The translations under genes were made by a program, and so were the position numbers. From Sinonovacula constricta (Eukaryota; Mollusca; Bivalvia; Cardiida; Solecurtidae), in assembly GCA_007844125.1 (NCBI GenBank), contig CM017563.1, positions 39,553,749 through 39,617,748 of the forward strand: a stretch of DNA of 64,000 nt, given 5' to 3'. Of the stretch, positions 27,461 to 40,454 are shown piece after piece. The notes beneath the pieces are model-generated. The model made no database searches and had not been told where the DNA came from. It was given only the letters and a program-made list of their open reading frames with translations. Numbering within the stretch: position 1 is the stretch's first letter; every line of letters starts with the position of its first letter.

Positions 27461-28568
27461 TGTATAAAAGGGAATTCCCCAACCTATTATTTAAGACGAT
27501 CTCACTATTAATACCTACATACATATTAACGTCGCTTGTAGGTAGAAGAGTAGGCAGACTTTTCCGTTTTGTGTGTATGCACATAACCTATGTAAGCATA
27601 TATTAATATGACAACATATATACAACTAAATATTTATATTAACATATTGACACTGGTGAAGAAAGATTTCAAGCCAATAAATGATAAAAACTGAATTTAC
27701 ATATATCCGCTGATTACTTATTTCTCAAACGATACTCCGAGTTATCCATGTTCAACAATACCGCTAGATACTTTGCATGTTTACTTGCACACCCTTCTTT
27801 CCGACGCAATTTTCAGAAGAAAACACCAATCAAATAGATTATTTTTTTTTGATAATTGAAGAAATGTTAATACGCTGTGATTATGAACTTATACCTGTTT
27901 GTGTGTTACCTGTGCATTACTAGGGTCTATTAATGATGTAAACATTGACTTGCTCTTTCAATAAATAACGTTTAGTTTTAAACAAGTCTATATAAATATC
28001 ATATCAATGGATTTCAAGGTTTGCTTTACTTACTTCTGTTATTGCATTTCTCTGGAAACAAACAAAACCTTTATAAATAAAGATGGTTTATAACCTGTAA
28101 ATGAAGTCTTTTATCAGCCTTGTCTATCGATATTCTTTGTTTGATTTAACAAGTTCTTTGCTACATTTAATATAACACGCATACCAACCAAAGAAATGCA
28201 AACTTAATAACACGCTGCATCCTTATGACAGTTTCTAAGTGTACGGCTTATATAAATTATCAATAAGGAAGCCAGGAATTTTACTTAAATAGCATTATGA
28301 ACGATTAAGGTGCCATTAGTCGAGTGTCAGTTTCTTTTGAATTGTGAGTGATACAAACATAAGTTCAGAAAGCATGTTTTGCAAGTCATTCAAGAAATGA
28401 AAACAAACAGTAATTTAACATTGTCTTTCTTAACATAAAATTTCTAAAGACATTTGCTACAAGTCTTGTTAGATTCATTGGAATGGCTTGGAATTGAGAT
28501 TATCTTCTAAAGTTTACTTGGGTTAATATATGTCATCATTATTTCTTTTGCAAACATACATTGCAAAA
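27461..28568. other. No gene seen
   Basis: AT-rich DNA with no frame, RNA gene or repeat that I can identify. Confidence 0.5.
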
Positions 28569-28661
28569 TACTATTACTAATACCACTTCTACTACTACTA
28601 CTACCACTACTACTACTACTACTACTACCACTAATAATACTACGAATACAACAATGAATAG

Positions 28662-28706
<45 letters not shown>

Positions 28707-28708
28707 AT

Positions 28709-28762
<54 letters not shown>

Positions 28763-29120
28763 TTACTATTACTACTACTATTACTACTACTGCTACTACT
28801 ACCACTACTACAACTACTACTACTACTGCCACTAATAATACTACGAATAAAACTACGAATACTACAACTACCACTACTACTATTATGAAAACTACTACTA
28901 TTACAACTAATAGTACCACTACTACCACTAATGCAACTACTTCTACTACTACAACAACTACTACTACCACTACTACTACTACTACTACTTCTACTATTAC
29001 TACAACAACAACAACTACTACTACCACTATTTCTACTACTACTTATACTACAAAAACAACAACAACTACTACTACTACTACTGATAATGATGAGAATTAT
29101 GATGATGATGATGATGATAA
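28569..29120. repeat. Long ACT trinucleotide array ending in GAT
   Basis: About 510 bases of ACT units in essentially one phase contain variants (CCA, ATT, AAT, ACA). A short GAT array follows (29082-29119). All three frames on one strand stay open (poly-Thr, poly-Leu, poly-Val on the complement). The long ORFs here are therefore not evidence of a protein. Confidence 0.95.
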
Positions 29121-32100
29121 CACATTTCCTACATCAGTTTATATACGACGTAACGTTGCTTTGACACGAACTCTGTGCCAATTTGGCTTAACGTGTTTTG
29201 AATGCAAATGCTCAATCTGTTCCAAGCCTATAAAACGATCATTTTGAAAATATTATTCAACACAGTGTTTTCGTGCATTTTAAGCACGGATTTTAATAAG
29301 AACATATACCAGTAAATCAAATACATTGATACAATGTCTTCAGCGTTCACTCCAAGTAATGACGCATAAAGTTATGGTAAGATCTTCTTCTAAATCACAG
29401 AATGTGATATTGGTACTAACGAACAGGTTATAAAAAGTATCTTTTTTTTTCAAGAAAGAAATAATTAACCCATGGGCCATTATATTTATATAAATTTGAT
29501 CAAAAACAGCGGGTTATCATGAACCATTGCAATAATAAAATGCCATATATTAAAACAGATCACCGATACCCTCAGATGAATACACGATTCGGTGCTTATA
29601 TACTAACGTAGTTGTTTTCATTTTTTATATAATGCTCATGTTAAAATTTTAAAGAAAATCAGTGATTATATACATACACATATTGAGAAGAATCGCTAAA
29701 TGCGACTTATCCATGTCACAAAATAATCCAAGTAAAGCGTGACACCAAGACAACATCTTGTTTACGTTCGCGTTTAACCTTAAAAGGGTTAATTAAGGTC
29801 GGTATTTCGACACTTTGTGTTGGCGTCTGTAAACTTTTTTTTATTATTTTATTCAAAGAACTGGGAGAAAACATATGTTTTAACTTAACATGTAGCTATA
29901 CCAAAAACATTTCCACCATACTCTACGAACTTTTCTTTCCGCTAAGAAATAAAACAGTAAGAAAAAAAATAGTAACAATTTTAATAATAATAAAACGTTT
30001 GTTTGGGTTTTAATTGGATAGAAATGAGTGACGTAGTCTAGTTAACCAACACAGTTAGTAGTTTTAAAGTAAAACGTTTTCCGCTGCAATGGAAAGTTAT
30101 GGAAAACAACAATTACCGCCTTATTATTGGCAGTCGATCAATTGACCAAATTGCTGTTCCATATTTTGTTATTACTTCTGTTCTTAAGGTTGCAAAAAAA
30201 AACAATAGTTCAATTATTTATAAGAAAATCAACTGAAATTAAAAACAGTAATATCTTATAGTTATAAAGGAATGGTTTAAATCTCCATTTAAACTTATGA
30301 AAGATTGTGTATAAAAATTAACAAAAGAGTTTCCATTTCCGATTCAAGGTCAGAATCAAAGGAGCAGACCAATAATTAAGTTTTGTTACGTTACAATTTT
30401 AACATTGAGTAATTGATGTTAAATTAATGATAAAGATCTAGCCTTGATTTTAAATACATTTAATATGAAAATCTTACTTATACGAACATTAGATACACTA
30501 CATCATATGTCTAAATAAAATAAATTTAAATCAGTTTACATCGTTAATTAAGCCCCTTCAACTGTCAAACCATTATTTATAATGTGGAGTACCTTATTTA
30601 CAGACTCATGTAATAACACGCTTTACACAAAACTATGTCTTTACATTGAATATTGAGTATTCTTGGGAAATACATTCTAAGAATAGGAATACTTAGTTGA
30701 GTGCGCTGAGGACATGTATCGCTGTCAAAACTATTATTTGAGGAAGTCATTTAAAGAAAAAGGTGTGTTTCTTACTTCTAGATATTTGTCTGAAGTCTGT
30801 AAAGCTGAACGTCGCATTTAGACTGATAACTGTGTGTTATTGTTGTATACAGAAAATCAAAGAAATGATGCAGTCTCCTTTATCTATTTGACATCACAAA
30901 GGACCTACACATATGTTATATTAGCTTTTACTTATGTTAAGTGTGCTTTTTTGCGTCGATTGTGGCTGAGTTTGTATGGTGCTGGAATTACTTTATTCAT
31001 TTTCACATTTTAGAGGATGTATATAACAACTGATAACTGACCGAAATTGTTCGTTAGTTGGAGATTTCGGCCATCTGAGAAAAGCGAAGCAGTAACACAC
31101 GTCAACATGTCAAGCTATTTACCCGCATCTATAAATAAGGAAAAGGCCAGGCGTTGTTTTAATTGAAAAGAGTTAAATAATGATAACAGACAAAGTAATG
31201 GCTGTGGAAAAAACCATTGCCATTGACCATGAAATGGTCACTGCATGTATTAAATTCTATTGATATGATATTGCTTCTAAATGGACTTTCGTATATACTT
31301 TTTAACACTTTTTTAACAATTGCCTGTTATACTTTTCTCAAGCATACATACTCTTATGGAAATGCATATTTAAATTCTAGAAACATTATTACGTAAAAAT
31401 ATTTCGTGGTGGCGGCTGAAAGGGGATGCTTATAAGAGATCAGTTGTCGGCATATGTATTCAAATGACAGCTTCGTGTGTTATTGTATAACATTATATAC
31501 CGTCTGTAAAAGTTCGGTTAAGGGAATGTTTAATTCAGGTTTGTAAGGGACCAATTAAAGTGAATTATATCCAAACTTACGTCAGATTGCATCAAATGGG
31601 TGGACTCTTGTATTTAGTGTGTTTAGCAAGGGAGCTTTACTTCTACCATTTAGAGTTCCACCCGGTTGACTTATACACAATGCTGTAGTTTAACACACAT
31701 ATTATGGATCTTATTTATCTGAAATTGTTTTTATTCTATTATGGGTTGCCTTAAACGATTTGACATTATATTTTTTATTCTGCTCTGTGCCTTCTATATT
31801 ATTACCATAATGGACTTTCTTCATTATATGGCTTGCAAGTTAACTTATTTCATAAAATAGTGTGCCCAATCAGAGATAAACTGCCAATGTATCTTATGTA
31901 TCAATGTATCTTATATCACATAATCTAGCTCAATGGTATGGTCTATAAACATTTACAGTTGGAAATTGTATGCTTCTCCCGCATGTTATCCCTGTAACAC
32001 ATATAAAAGAGTTGACATGGCACAATTTCAACATTGCTGTTCATGCAATTACAAAGTCTATAATTTTACTTTACAGTCTGGTCTAAGTGCATGATATCTA

Positions 32101-33595
32101 GGCAAATTAAAAACAACAACATTTATATGCACACAACGAATTGATCTTAAGATTTAAAATTACTTCATAGGTTATTCCATGATCCCAAATAAGGCAAAGA
32201 TTTGTTAGCAAATCTCTGCCTGGAGGTGTTGACAAAGATTGACTTTCACTACCGGCTTAAGCAGTAAAACACTTAAAAGGATGCATATTTTTAGCGATTT
32301 GTTTGGTCAGTTGTAATTATTTGTAAATCATATATTTTAAAGACACCGTATTCTTTTCAAACAAACAACTGTCAAAAGTATCATACAAGTAACCAATTTG
32401 TCATGCTTCAATATATACTACGTAATTTATCGCTCACCTTATTCATATCCATATGTTAGGTGAAAGCTGTCCCCATGCAAAATATATAAAAAAAAATACA
32501 ATATTGCGTCAAATTTTATAATATCGTCATTGCAGACATCACTATTGATTTATGTGCTGAAATATTGAGATTGTTTACTCATTCATGTTTATCCTTTATA
32601 ACTATACTGACACTGTTTACGTTCGGACTTATTGCTTATTGACTACATTTCGAATAAAGGAATAAGAATAAAGTTGTCCATAATAGGATTAGTTGAAACT
32701 ATGTCACTTACATTTACTAAAAATAACTTAGCTACGAGCTAAACTAGTTTAATATAATGTTGACATTTATGTCGATACATAAACACCATTTTGGAGTTTA
32801 GATTATGTTGTCATTTTTATTGTGTTTTGCTGAAAGTTAAAACAGCTGAATATGACGTTGAAACTAATGTTAGTACAGCTCGATAAATTCCGAAGCCATA
32901 AACAAAACCATTTACAAGGGAATACATTTTCTACACGTGCAATTGTTTAATAAGTACTTTCCGTCACGACATACGTTATTTATCCAAACCGTTGTCATTA
33001 TCCAAAGAAAGTCTCTATAGTGCGATACAATAAATGGTACTAGCTGATGAAAGTGGACAACGACAACTTTTATCGAAGTAGAAATGTAACTATAGTGAAC
33101 TTAACAATTTAACACACCGTTTAAACACGGTCGATTTTCAGAATTTCACTTTGTTGATGCTGATTGTGTCATGTCCTTACGTTTCGTTCTATACCGCATG
33201 TGCTCACAATGTATACACTAACGGTCAATGATTCAGCCGAATGAAACTCTAAGTTTATCTGGGTAACTATTGTTGATAGCCATATTGGATCACTGCATAA
33301 TCTTATGTCGCATATTGTAAGCTGAGAAGACTTCCAATGTCAGAACGTATTGTTTAGTTGCTCCATTAGAAAACGTCTTGACTTCACACCTAGTTGCACA
33401 GGGAGTATCGTGGTGATCAAATTTTATTTATTAAAACAGAAGTCATCATCAAAAAGTTTGTAATATTGTAATATGTAATGTTGTAATAGATAAAATAATA
33501 ATTAAAGCATTTTATAAGATTCATTTCATATTGAAATGTTTGTGGTGTAATTCAATTTAGTTCTTTTAACACGCATCAACGTCCCCGCTAGGTGG
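29121..33595. other. AT-rich stretch without recognised genes
   Basis: No frame reaches 60 codons, and I found none of the segmental-repeat anchors. A hairpin at 32193-32220 and a 17-base tandem duplication near 31882-31918 are the only local structures noted. Confidence 0.5.
32193..32220. other. 12-bp hairpin, one mismatch
   Basis: GGCAAAGATTTG and CAAATCTCTGCC pair around a TTAG loop. It is not followed by a U-run and no gene lies nearby. Confidence 0.45.
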
Positions 33596-36284
33596 TTGCG
33601 CATTCTTCTTTAAATACTGATTCAATATTCACTTGGGATTAAATCTCCAGACCGATGAGCCATAGCATTCAAACCATTAGGAAAGTCCTGTTACGTTTAA
33701 TTCTACAAGGAATGAAAGCTAGACTGGTTGATCGAACAAAACTAGTTACTTTAGATAGGGTTCATTCAATGGGTGCAATAGAAAACAAATGCATCCCAAT
33801 ATGTTCCAGTGCTATAATTAATTTATTTGATTTCTATAAAGTATTAATTTTTTTGTATTTACTTTTCACATGTTCTTTAGTAGTGTTCCACATGTAAACC
33901 CAAAACCAATTAAAGTCACAACACTTCTTGTTCCTTGCTGTGACAAATCGAATTAAATTTGTTTTAAGCCTCTCTCTTTGATCTTAATATAATAAATATA
34001 TTGTTTCTATGTTTTTCTGTATTAATGTCAATAAAGTGCAATGACAAGTCACTGAAATGTGCATTTCTAGGGCGTGAAACACATTAGACGTTTTAGAAAA
34101 GTGTCACACATCAAGATTGTATTAGTAGCTTTGCTACAGCATTCAGAAAAAAGCTGTTAAGTACGAATAGGACAAATTACAAGAATATGAATTATTTTTA
34201 AATATAATTTAATGAAAATATTTAAAACAATAATATATTATTGATATTTTTTTATAAAATATTATTATTGAGAAAACTGAACTATATTTAAATAACAAGG
34301 CAGTTGATAGTACTGTTTTTGTTTTGTGTCACAGATGTGTCAATGTTCCATATGCAAAAGGCATAACAACATGTTTGATTCATCAAACAGTGTGAAATCG
34401 ACTTGTTTTGCATGTCCATTAATATTTTGCGTACATGTAACTATGAATCGTAATGATTAAAAATATGAAGTTCCAAAGCAGGAAAAGGATAAACATATTT
34501 TTATATTTAGAAACACATTTCCCAGAAAAACCGGATTCTCATTGGGGAAACATTTCCTGCATCCTGAAAGAATGTTGTAAATTGCGGATGGTTTTAATGT
34601 TAATATAAAAAGTACAATAAACATTCCCTGAACTGAACTTTTACATGCCAATACTTGTTTTATTGTTAGACTAATTACTTCTACTGAAATCATTTCTTTG
34701 TTTATCAAATGAACGTAAAGGTTTATTATTGTGCACTATGCTTAGATCCAATACATCTCAGAACAAACAACTTTGTTCATTTTTGTTTTTGATATTGATT
34801 TACTCGTACAATTTTGTTTTCTCATTATGTCATATTTACTAACAATTTGGAACCATAGATAAAAAGTGAGCATATTATCATCTTATGCACGATGTTGTTT
34901 ATTTAAATACAAAGCATTTTAGATAACTTGCGAAAGCTCCTTAGAAATGCATTTCTGGTTGCAAGCAAACAGTAAAACAGGATGACGTGTTACTTTATAC
35001 CTTTAATTAAAACAGTTCTCAAAAGGCCCGCATGCATTATTATACCTTTGTGTCGTTGTCGAAAGTATGTGAATAACCATCAACTTGATGCCATACAAAA
35101 AGCATAGATTAAACTTAATTATTTACAAAGTTTCTGTATAACAAGAATCCAGAAATCTTTAATAAGAGAAATAGTCTTGGTGAAGTTTTAGTAACACAAC
35201 TTTCAGATTATTATAGTTTATTGTGCAGCATAATACTTTACACAGGTTAACTTTAAGCTTATATTAACATATATTCACTTCCATAAGTAAAACAACACAT
35301 GTTACATATACATGCTAAAAGAAACATGCCATGTTTGCTAACCATACCTCTTTTACGAGGTTAATTTCCTAAGGCGCTCTAGACAGTGAAAATGTCATTT
35401 ATTTTCAGTCTATACCCCAATGTAGTGGAAAGTTGATGGCAGAATGTGGTGGCAAGGTGTCTGTGAATGATGTTACTTGCGTAAAACCATAACGTGTTTA
35501 GGTCGTTGGTTATGGGAGCGTGTCTTGTTAAGATAAATACATTGATGTACACTGTACATTGTACCTATGGCGTCTTATTCAATATTCATCTCAACTGACA
35601 CTTTCTCTCTGGGAGATTCGGTATATAATCAGAAACATATCATAGGTTCTCCGATATATTGCCTCGACTCCTGTAACTTTCCACGAGAAGACATGTTGAA
35701 TGAGATGGAAGCCTCACGTATATTTTAACCGCATATCATTTAGGGTCTGTCATAATTGATTTAAATGAATTTTGATCAACGTTTGTACCGAAGAAGGTGA
35801 TGATAATGAAGTTGACGTAAAATAAATCACAGTTTAACATTTGACATGCATTCCGTTGTGTGTAGATACTTAAGTGTACTATTTCATTTATTTGCCATTG
35901 TCAAAAACATTGACAGACGCTTTTCTCACAATTTCACTTACCATTTTAATTATATCGTACATGTTTTTTCACAGATACTATAAGTGAACTTTCAAAAGTT
36001 TTAAAAGCATAACGGAACGCCCGTGGGTAATTCGAGCCAACAAACTGTAGTAACCCATACAGTCCTATCAATGGTGCATGTTCCGATAAAGATATACATA
36101 GATGTGACATTCTTGACAAAAAGATTATGAAAACATGAAAATATCAGAATTATCGCGTAAATAGACATTGAAACAGTGTTTTGAATATTAATCTTGAATA
36201 ATTAATTAAAATAATTATAATAATTAAAGAGTGGAAGGAAGAGTCCTGTGAGTATAACTGCAAACATTATAATGAAACTTGAAC

Positions 36285-36430
36285 TACCATTAGACATAGA
36301 CACAAAATGGAAATTAAAACTGTCAAGAACACTGACACGAGACATTACACAAAAATGGAAAAAAAACAGAACCCACACGGAACGGTCTGTCGGCAAAAAG
36401 AACGACCGTGGTGCTTGAAACTGGATTGTG
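36285..36430 (-). mobile_element. Retroelement 3'-tail fragment
   Basis: On the minus strand it reads GCTCCACAA, CAGTTTCAAGCACCACGGT, TTTTTGCCGACAGACCGTTCC and then TAATGTCTCG. These are in the same order as 39550-39650 of the full element. Weaker similarity may continue to about 36215. Confidence 0.7.
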
Positions 36431-37857
36431 GAGCATAACAGTTTTTTTTGCTATATAGCCTTGTATGAGTTTTGATATTTATCAATCATTATATTTTTTG
36501 TATTTTTTTAATCTTCATGTGTTTTTTTTTTTGTATATGTATTATGGCTATATCTTCTCCATATTATGTTTTCAGGGGTAAGAATTAGTAAGGTACCAAG
36601 GTATTGACATTGTAACTAATTTTCAGTCAGTTATCTCTCGGCTTGATGACGATGTAATATATAGCATCATCTAAAAACTATTTCAAATGGACAACTAAGT
36701 ACATAAACAGGCGTTTATCAAGACGGCGATTTGAGTAAAACAATTATTAAACAGTAGCATGAATGTTTACGCTTTGTGGCAATTATTACGTATCCTTATA
36801 ATGATTTAATTGTATTTGAACAAATCTAGATTGAACGTTGTTTCTAATGAAAATTCAACCAGAACGAATACAGGTATAAAGTTTGAGCTATTGCTAGATT
36901 ATTTTCAATTTAAAAAAAACTCTGCAAACGGTACATATATCTTATACTATAAACAGGCAGCAATATTGCAACACAGTAAAACACATAAACAACGCCAAGA
37001 TAAAACATTATATTTAACCATATCTTACTACCTATCACAAAGATATGTTTTTTCCCCTTCCTCAACAGCCTGTTACAGTGTGTTGTTCCAGACATTTATT
37101 GTCAAACAGATCAAATTCATTGTAGTTAATCTGGATAAATATGACAATATCTTACTTTAAAATCCGTGAAATTAACACTTTCAAAATGTAATGCGCGTAC
37201 GTGAAATTTTAAACATATTTGTATACTGTTGGTTTGCAGATAAACCTAATAGCTTGTGTTTGCATAAATCGTGAGCTGTCATTATTTTCACAGCTTGATT
37301 CTGTTAGAAAATATTCATTATTCAGTTGAAAAGTTCTTCGTCGATATAATGTTGAATTTTCTAGCCAAAATTTATTTTATTGTACACATTAATGCAATTC
37401 CTTAGAACAAGCAAACTGATTACTATGATCATTATTATTATTGTTCCGTATTGACTTTAAATATGCAATTAAAATGACAATTGTATGAACAGCAGAAAGA
37501 AAAATAATAGAAATGGAGAAAAATTGAATTTATAGAAATCATTATATTCTATGATATATGTTTTCGCTTGCCAGATTATTGTGTTACAAAACACACTTAC
37601 AACTACAATTTTAGCGCTGCCAAAAATTTAGACGTCATTTAAGCTCATTTTTCCGAATCGCTGTTTAGCTACGAACAATTGAATGTTTCAGTAATGTATA
37701 TGTGTAATTTATAAATGACATTAATGTTATCAACAGTGAGGTATATTAAATTTAAATCCTTATCAGCAATGGCTAAACGAGCAACACATGATTTAATTAG
37801 GAAGATCGTTGAATAAGCCATTGATGGAATGGGACATCTCTTTTTAGATTTTAACTA

Positions 37858-38919
37858 AACTTCCATTGCTCTGCAGTTAATACTTACGATTTCTCTACGC
37901 TGTACACTTCTTTACCTCATGATTTAATTAAGACCAAATTGATTGCTCTTATTGAGAAAACATTTGCTCGAGAGCAACGTCTATATATTGCATGTCATGA
38001 AAGTAATGCATTTTTTACCAACACATTCTTAGAAAAGTTTACTATGTGGACTTGCACGGATGTTTGTGAAGCTTTACGTTTTCTATTAGACAATATTTAC
38101 ATAAAATGCGGTGACACTTTATTTGGACAAGTAATTGGTATCCCTATGGGAACCAACTGTGCACCATTAATTGCAGATTTGTTTTTATACTGCTTTGAAC
38201 GTGATTTCATGTTAACTTTATCCCCTTCAAACCAAAGCCACATTATAGAGGATTTCAACTTAACGTCCCGCTATCTTGACGATATTCTAACTATAGATAA
38301 TCCTTTCTTTTCTCAAATGATCCATCTGATTTACCCTCCAGAACTTACCCTTAATAAAGCAAATAACTGACATTTAAATGCAGCATTTCTAGACATTGAG
38401 ATAAATATTTCCAATGACAACGTCTCTACTAAAATCTATGACAAGAGAGATGATTTCAACTTTAGTATTGTGAATTATCCATACCTTGATGGTGATTCAC
38501 CTCGTGCTACCTCCTATGGTATTTACATATCACAACTTACAAGGTTTGCACGAGTTTGTACTAAAGTAGAAGATTTCAATGCTAGAACCCTGTTTATTTC
38601 TTCTAAACTGTTACAGCAAGGCTTTCGTTTTCATAAATTAAGAAAGGCGTTTTCAAAATTCTTTCACCGCAATGATTTTATTGCTCCTAAGTATAATAGC
38701 AGTATGAAAACACTTATGCAGAAAGGCATAGGCCATCCTGCATTTTATGGAAATGTTTTATACAAGTTAAAGAAGGTGAAGGGTCTCAATAACTTTTCTG
38801 ACCACTTTACAAAACTTATCAGAAAATGTATTGCAGAAGGTTACAACCCGGGAATCCTTCGATGTACTGCATTGCTTGCAATTGACCCTTTTACAGTCAA
38901 GAACTTGCATTGCTTTTAA
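37858..38919 (+). pseudogene. Reverse transcriptase fragment of a Penelope-like element, one in-frame stop
   Basis: The frame is open upstream of any ATG, so it is a truncated RT and not a complete gene. Numbering from 37858, the visible landmarks are YDFSTLYTSLPHDLI at residues 10-24 (RT motif with catalytic Asp), GIPMGTNCAPLIADLFLY at 94-111, and RYLDDIL at 138-144 holding the paired catalytic aspartates. YDKRDDFNF lies at about 194-202 and YGIYISQLTR at about 220. A C-terminal segment ends FYGNVLYKLKKVKGLNNF and CTALLAIDPFT. Codon 171 is TGA (38368-38370); the same frame continues to TAA at 38917-38919, so a single substitution-type lesion is visible. Motif style (IPMGTNCAP, YLDD) is that of Penelope-like RTs of aquatic invertebrates. 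No GIY-YIG endonuclease domain follows, which fits the EN-lacking branch. Its role would be target-primed reverse transcription. This copy is surely inactive. Confidence 0.8.
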
Positions 38920-39519
38920 ATTACACGATGACCGGACAGGTCGTTGAGACTATATGAAAACAGTGACTTAAAGCCATAATTGGACAGTCACTGTTGGATT
39001 TCTTGTCTCTTCATCTCTCCAGTCGTGCCCTATATAGGTGGGACAACTTGAGCAGTCTCCATACCCTTTACGTGAGATTGCACAGTAGGTATAACATTGG
39101 GATTTTTTTTAATCATTATCATATATAATATGTCAACTGCGGATAAATCCTCGGCGTTTATGATATGTTTTTAAACGTATTAACTCTAAACAATACTACG
39201 TTTTATTTTGTTTTTTTTTTCTAAAATTCTATTATTTCTTCGTATTTTTTTTCATTTCACTTTTGACACTTTTGGCATATGACGTCATGGCATTTATGAC
39301 GTCATTATATTGTTCTTATAATATATCAGCGCTTGTACTGCTTTATTTTATTTTAAACTACTCTCTCATTTGGAATTTTTTGGTTGCCGAGGCTTTTATC
39401 TACTGTAAATACTGTACATATGTTCATTATATTTGTTTTATCTCCCGATGCAGGTGCTTACTGTTAGTTGTGTCACTTTGACGGGATATTTTTATTTACA
39501 CTGTTTGTTTGATAGAAAA

Positions 39520-39740
39520 ACCTTCAGGAAGTGCGAGGTTGGAGCGCTCCACAAACCAGGTTTAAGCACCCCAGTTGGTCCTTTTGCCGACTGACCGTTC
39601 CAAGGCGGTAACTGATAGTTTTTCTTTTTGTGTGTTATGTCTCGTCTCTGTGTTTTTTGTCACATTTACATTTACCTTGTCTGCCTTGGTCTGCAGGTAG
39701 ATAAAATTTAAATATCTGTGAAAATTTTGATAGGACCTTT
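39520..39740 (+). repeat. Retroelement 3'-tail module (reference copy)
   Basis: This is the segment that recurs without RT sequence at 3.2, 19.1, 24.0, 36.3 and 59.2 kb. It is GC-richer than its surroundings in the first half (AGTGCGAGGTTGGAGCGCTC, GGTTTAAGCACCCCAGT, TTTTGCCGACTGACCGTTCC). It becomes T-rich in the second half (ATGTCTCGTCTCTG, CACATTTACATTTACC). The palindromic GGAGCGCTCC could fold as a hairpin. I did not find a hammerhead-type CTGATGA...GAAA core, which some Penelope-like elements carry. Confidence 0.7.
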
Positions 39741-40454
39741 TCTTATTTACCTAATCATGATAGTGCATATCGAAACGCCGAAATACCTCATTTAATTTAT
39801 TACATCTTTTTAAATTATTTAAGAATGTAAAACATATGATGACTGGATTTTTTTTCACGATGCATTTGTAGTATGAATACTAGTAAAATGTTTCACCTTG
39901 ACTCTAAATATTTTAACGTTTTAAGTAAATGGCCATGTTTGCATATTTACATTTGTTTACGCAGTGCATGCAGATTCTGATATTCTGAGTCTAATGTTTT
40001 GAAAACTGAGCATTCAATTTCAACTCCTTAAAGAGAACAGGAAGAAAATTTTCGACAGTAAAACTCATTGTTGCATGAAATGAACTTATATCAAACGGGT
40101 TAAAACTGAACTTCTGAAATTTATAATGTTTATGTCCCATTTAGGCCACTCCTATAAAGATATTTGTGACTAAATCCCTGAAGATTCTTACATATTTAAT
40201 GGTCTTTTTTCTGTTTTTAAGACCATAATTAAAAGAAAATACGTGCAAGCAATGCCTCAAACAAATAAAACAAAACTAAGGAAATATTTGAATTATCATA
40301 ATTATCATTTTTAGTTTTGCTTGTCATTACTAAGTAATACAAATTAAAGTTAAAGTATATTTTTGGACTAAAACCAAGAGTTTGGTCATTATGAAATCAC
40401 AGATTAATAACATTGTTTACTAAATAACTGTGTATTATTAGCCCTGTAAATTGT

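Larger units (their letters stand above)
37857..39754 (+). mobile_element. 5'-truncated Penelope-like (EN-lacking) retroelement insertion
   Basis: The insertion interrupts block B. Left flank GATTTTAAC (37847-37855) and right flank CTAATCATGATAGTGC (39751-39766) are contiguous in block A (15731-15752, GATTTTACCGATCATGATTG) and in block C (51875-51892, AATTTAACTATTCATGAC). ATTTTAACTAA on the left and ATTTACCTAA on the right look like an imperfect target-site duplication of about 10 bases. The content is a C-terminal RT reading frame to 38919, then about 830 bases of non-coding tail. The tail contains a perfect 12-base palindrome, TGGAGCGCTCCA, near 39540-39551 and the GGTTTAAGCACCCCAGT motif. 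There is no poly(A) end. Confidence 0.8.

Noticed and set aside
28539..29247. Poly-Thr, poly-Val and poly-Leu frames of up to 228 codons.
   Set aside because: They come from an ACT triplet array with no stop codon possible in most phases. The flanking residues show no domain.
33040..33085. CTGATGA followed by a possible stem, considered as a hammerhead ribozyme core because some Penelope-like elements carry one.
   Set aside because: The required GAAA does not directly follow the stem, no flanking stems I and III are apparent, and the site is not in an element copy.
22630..33600. A full inverted block between A and B, mirroring the D'-A pair.
   Set aside because: Only about 120 bases of patch 1 are recognisable near 22.7 kb. 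I searched 23-33 kb by eye for the other anchors in both orientations and found none.
36810..37160. A 116-codon plus-strand frame in block B.
   Set aside because: No domain, no matching frame in blocks A or C, and an AT-rich composition like its surroundings.
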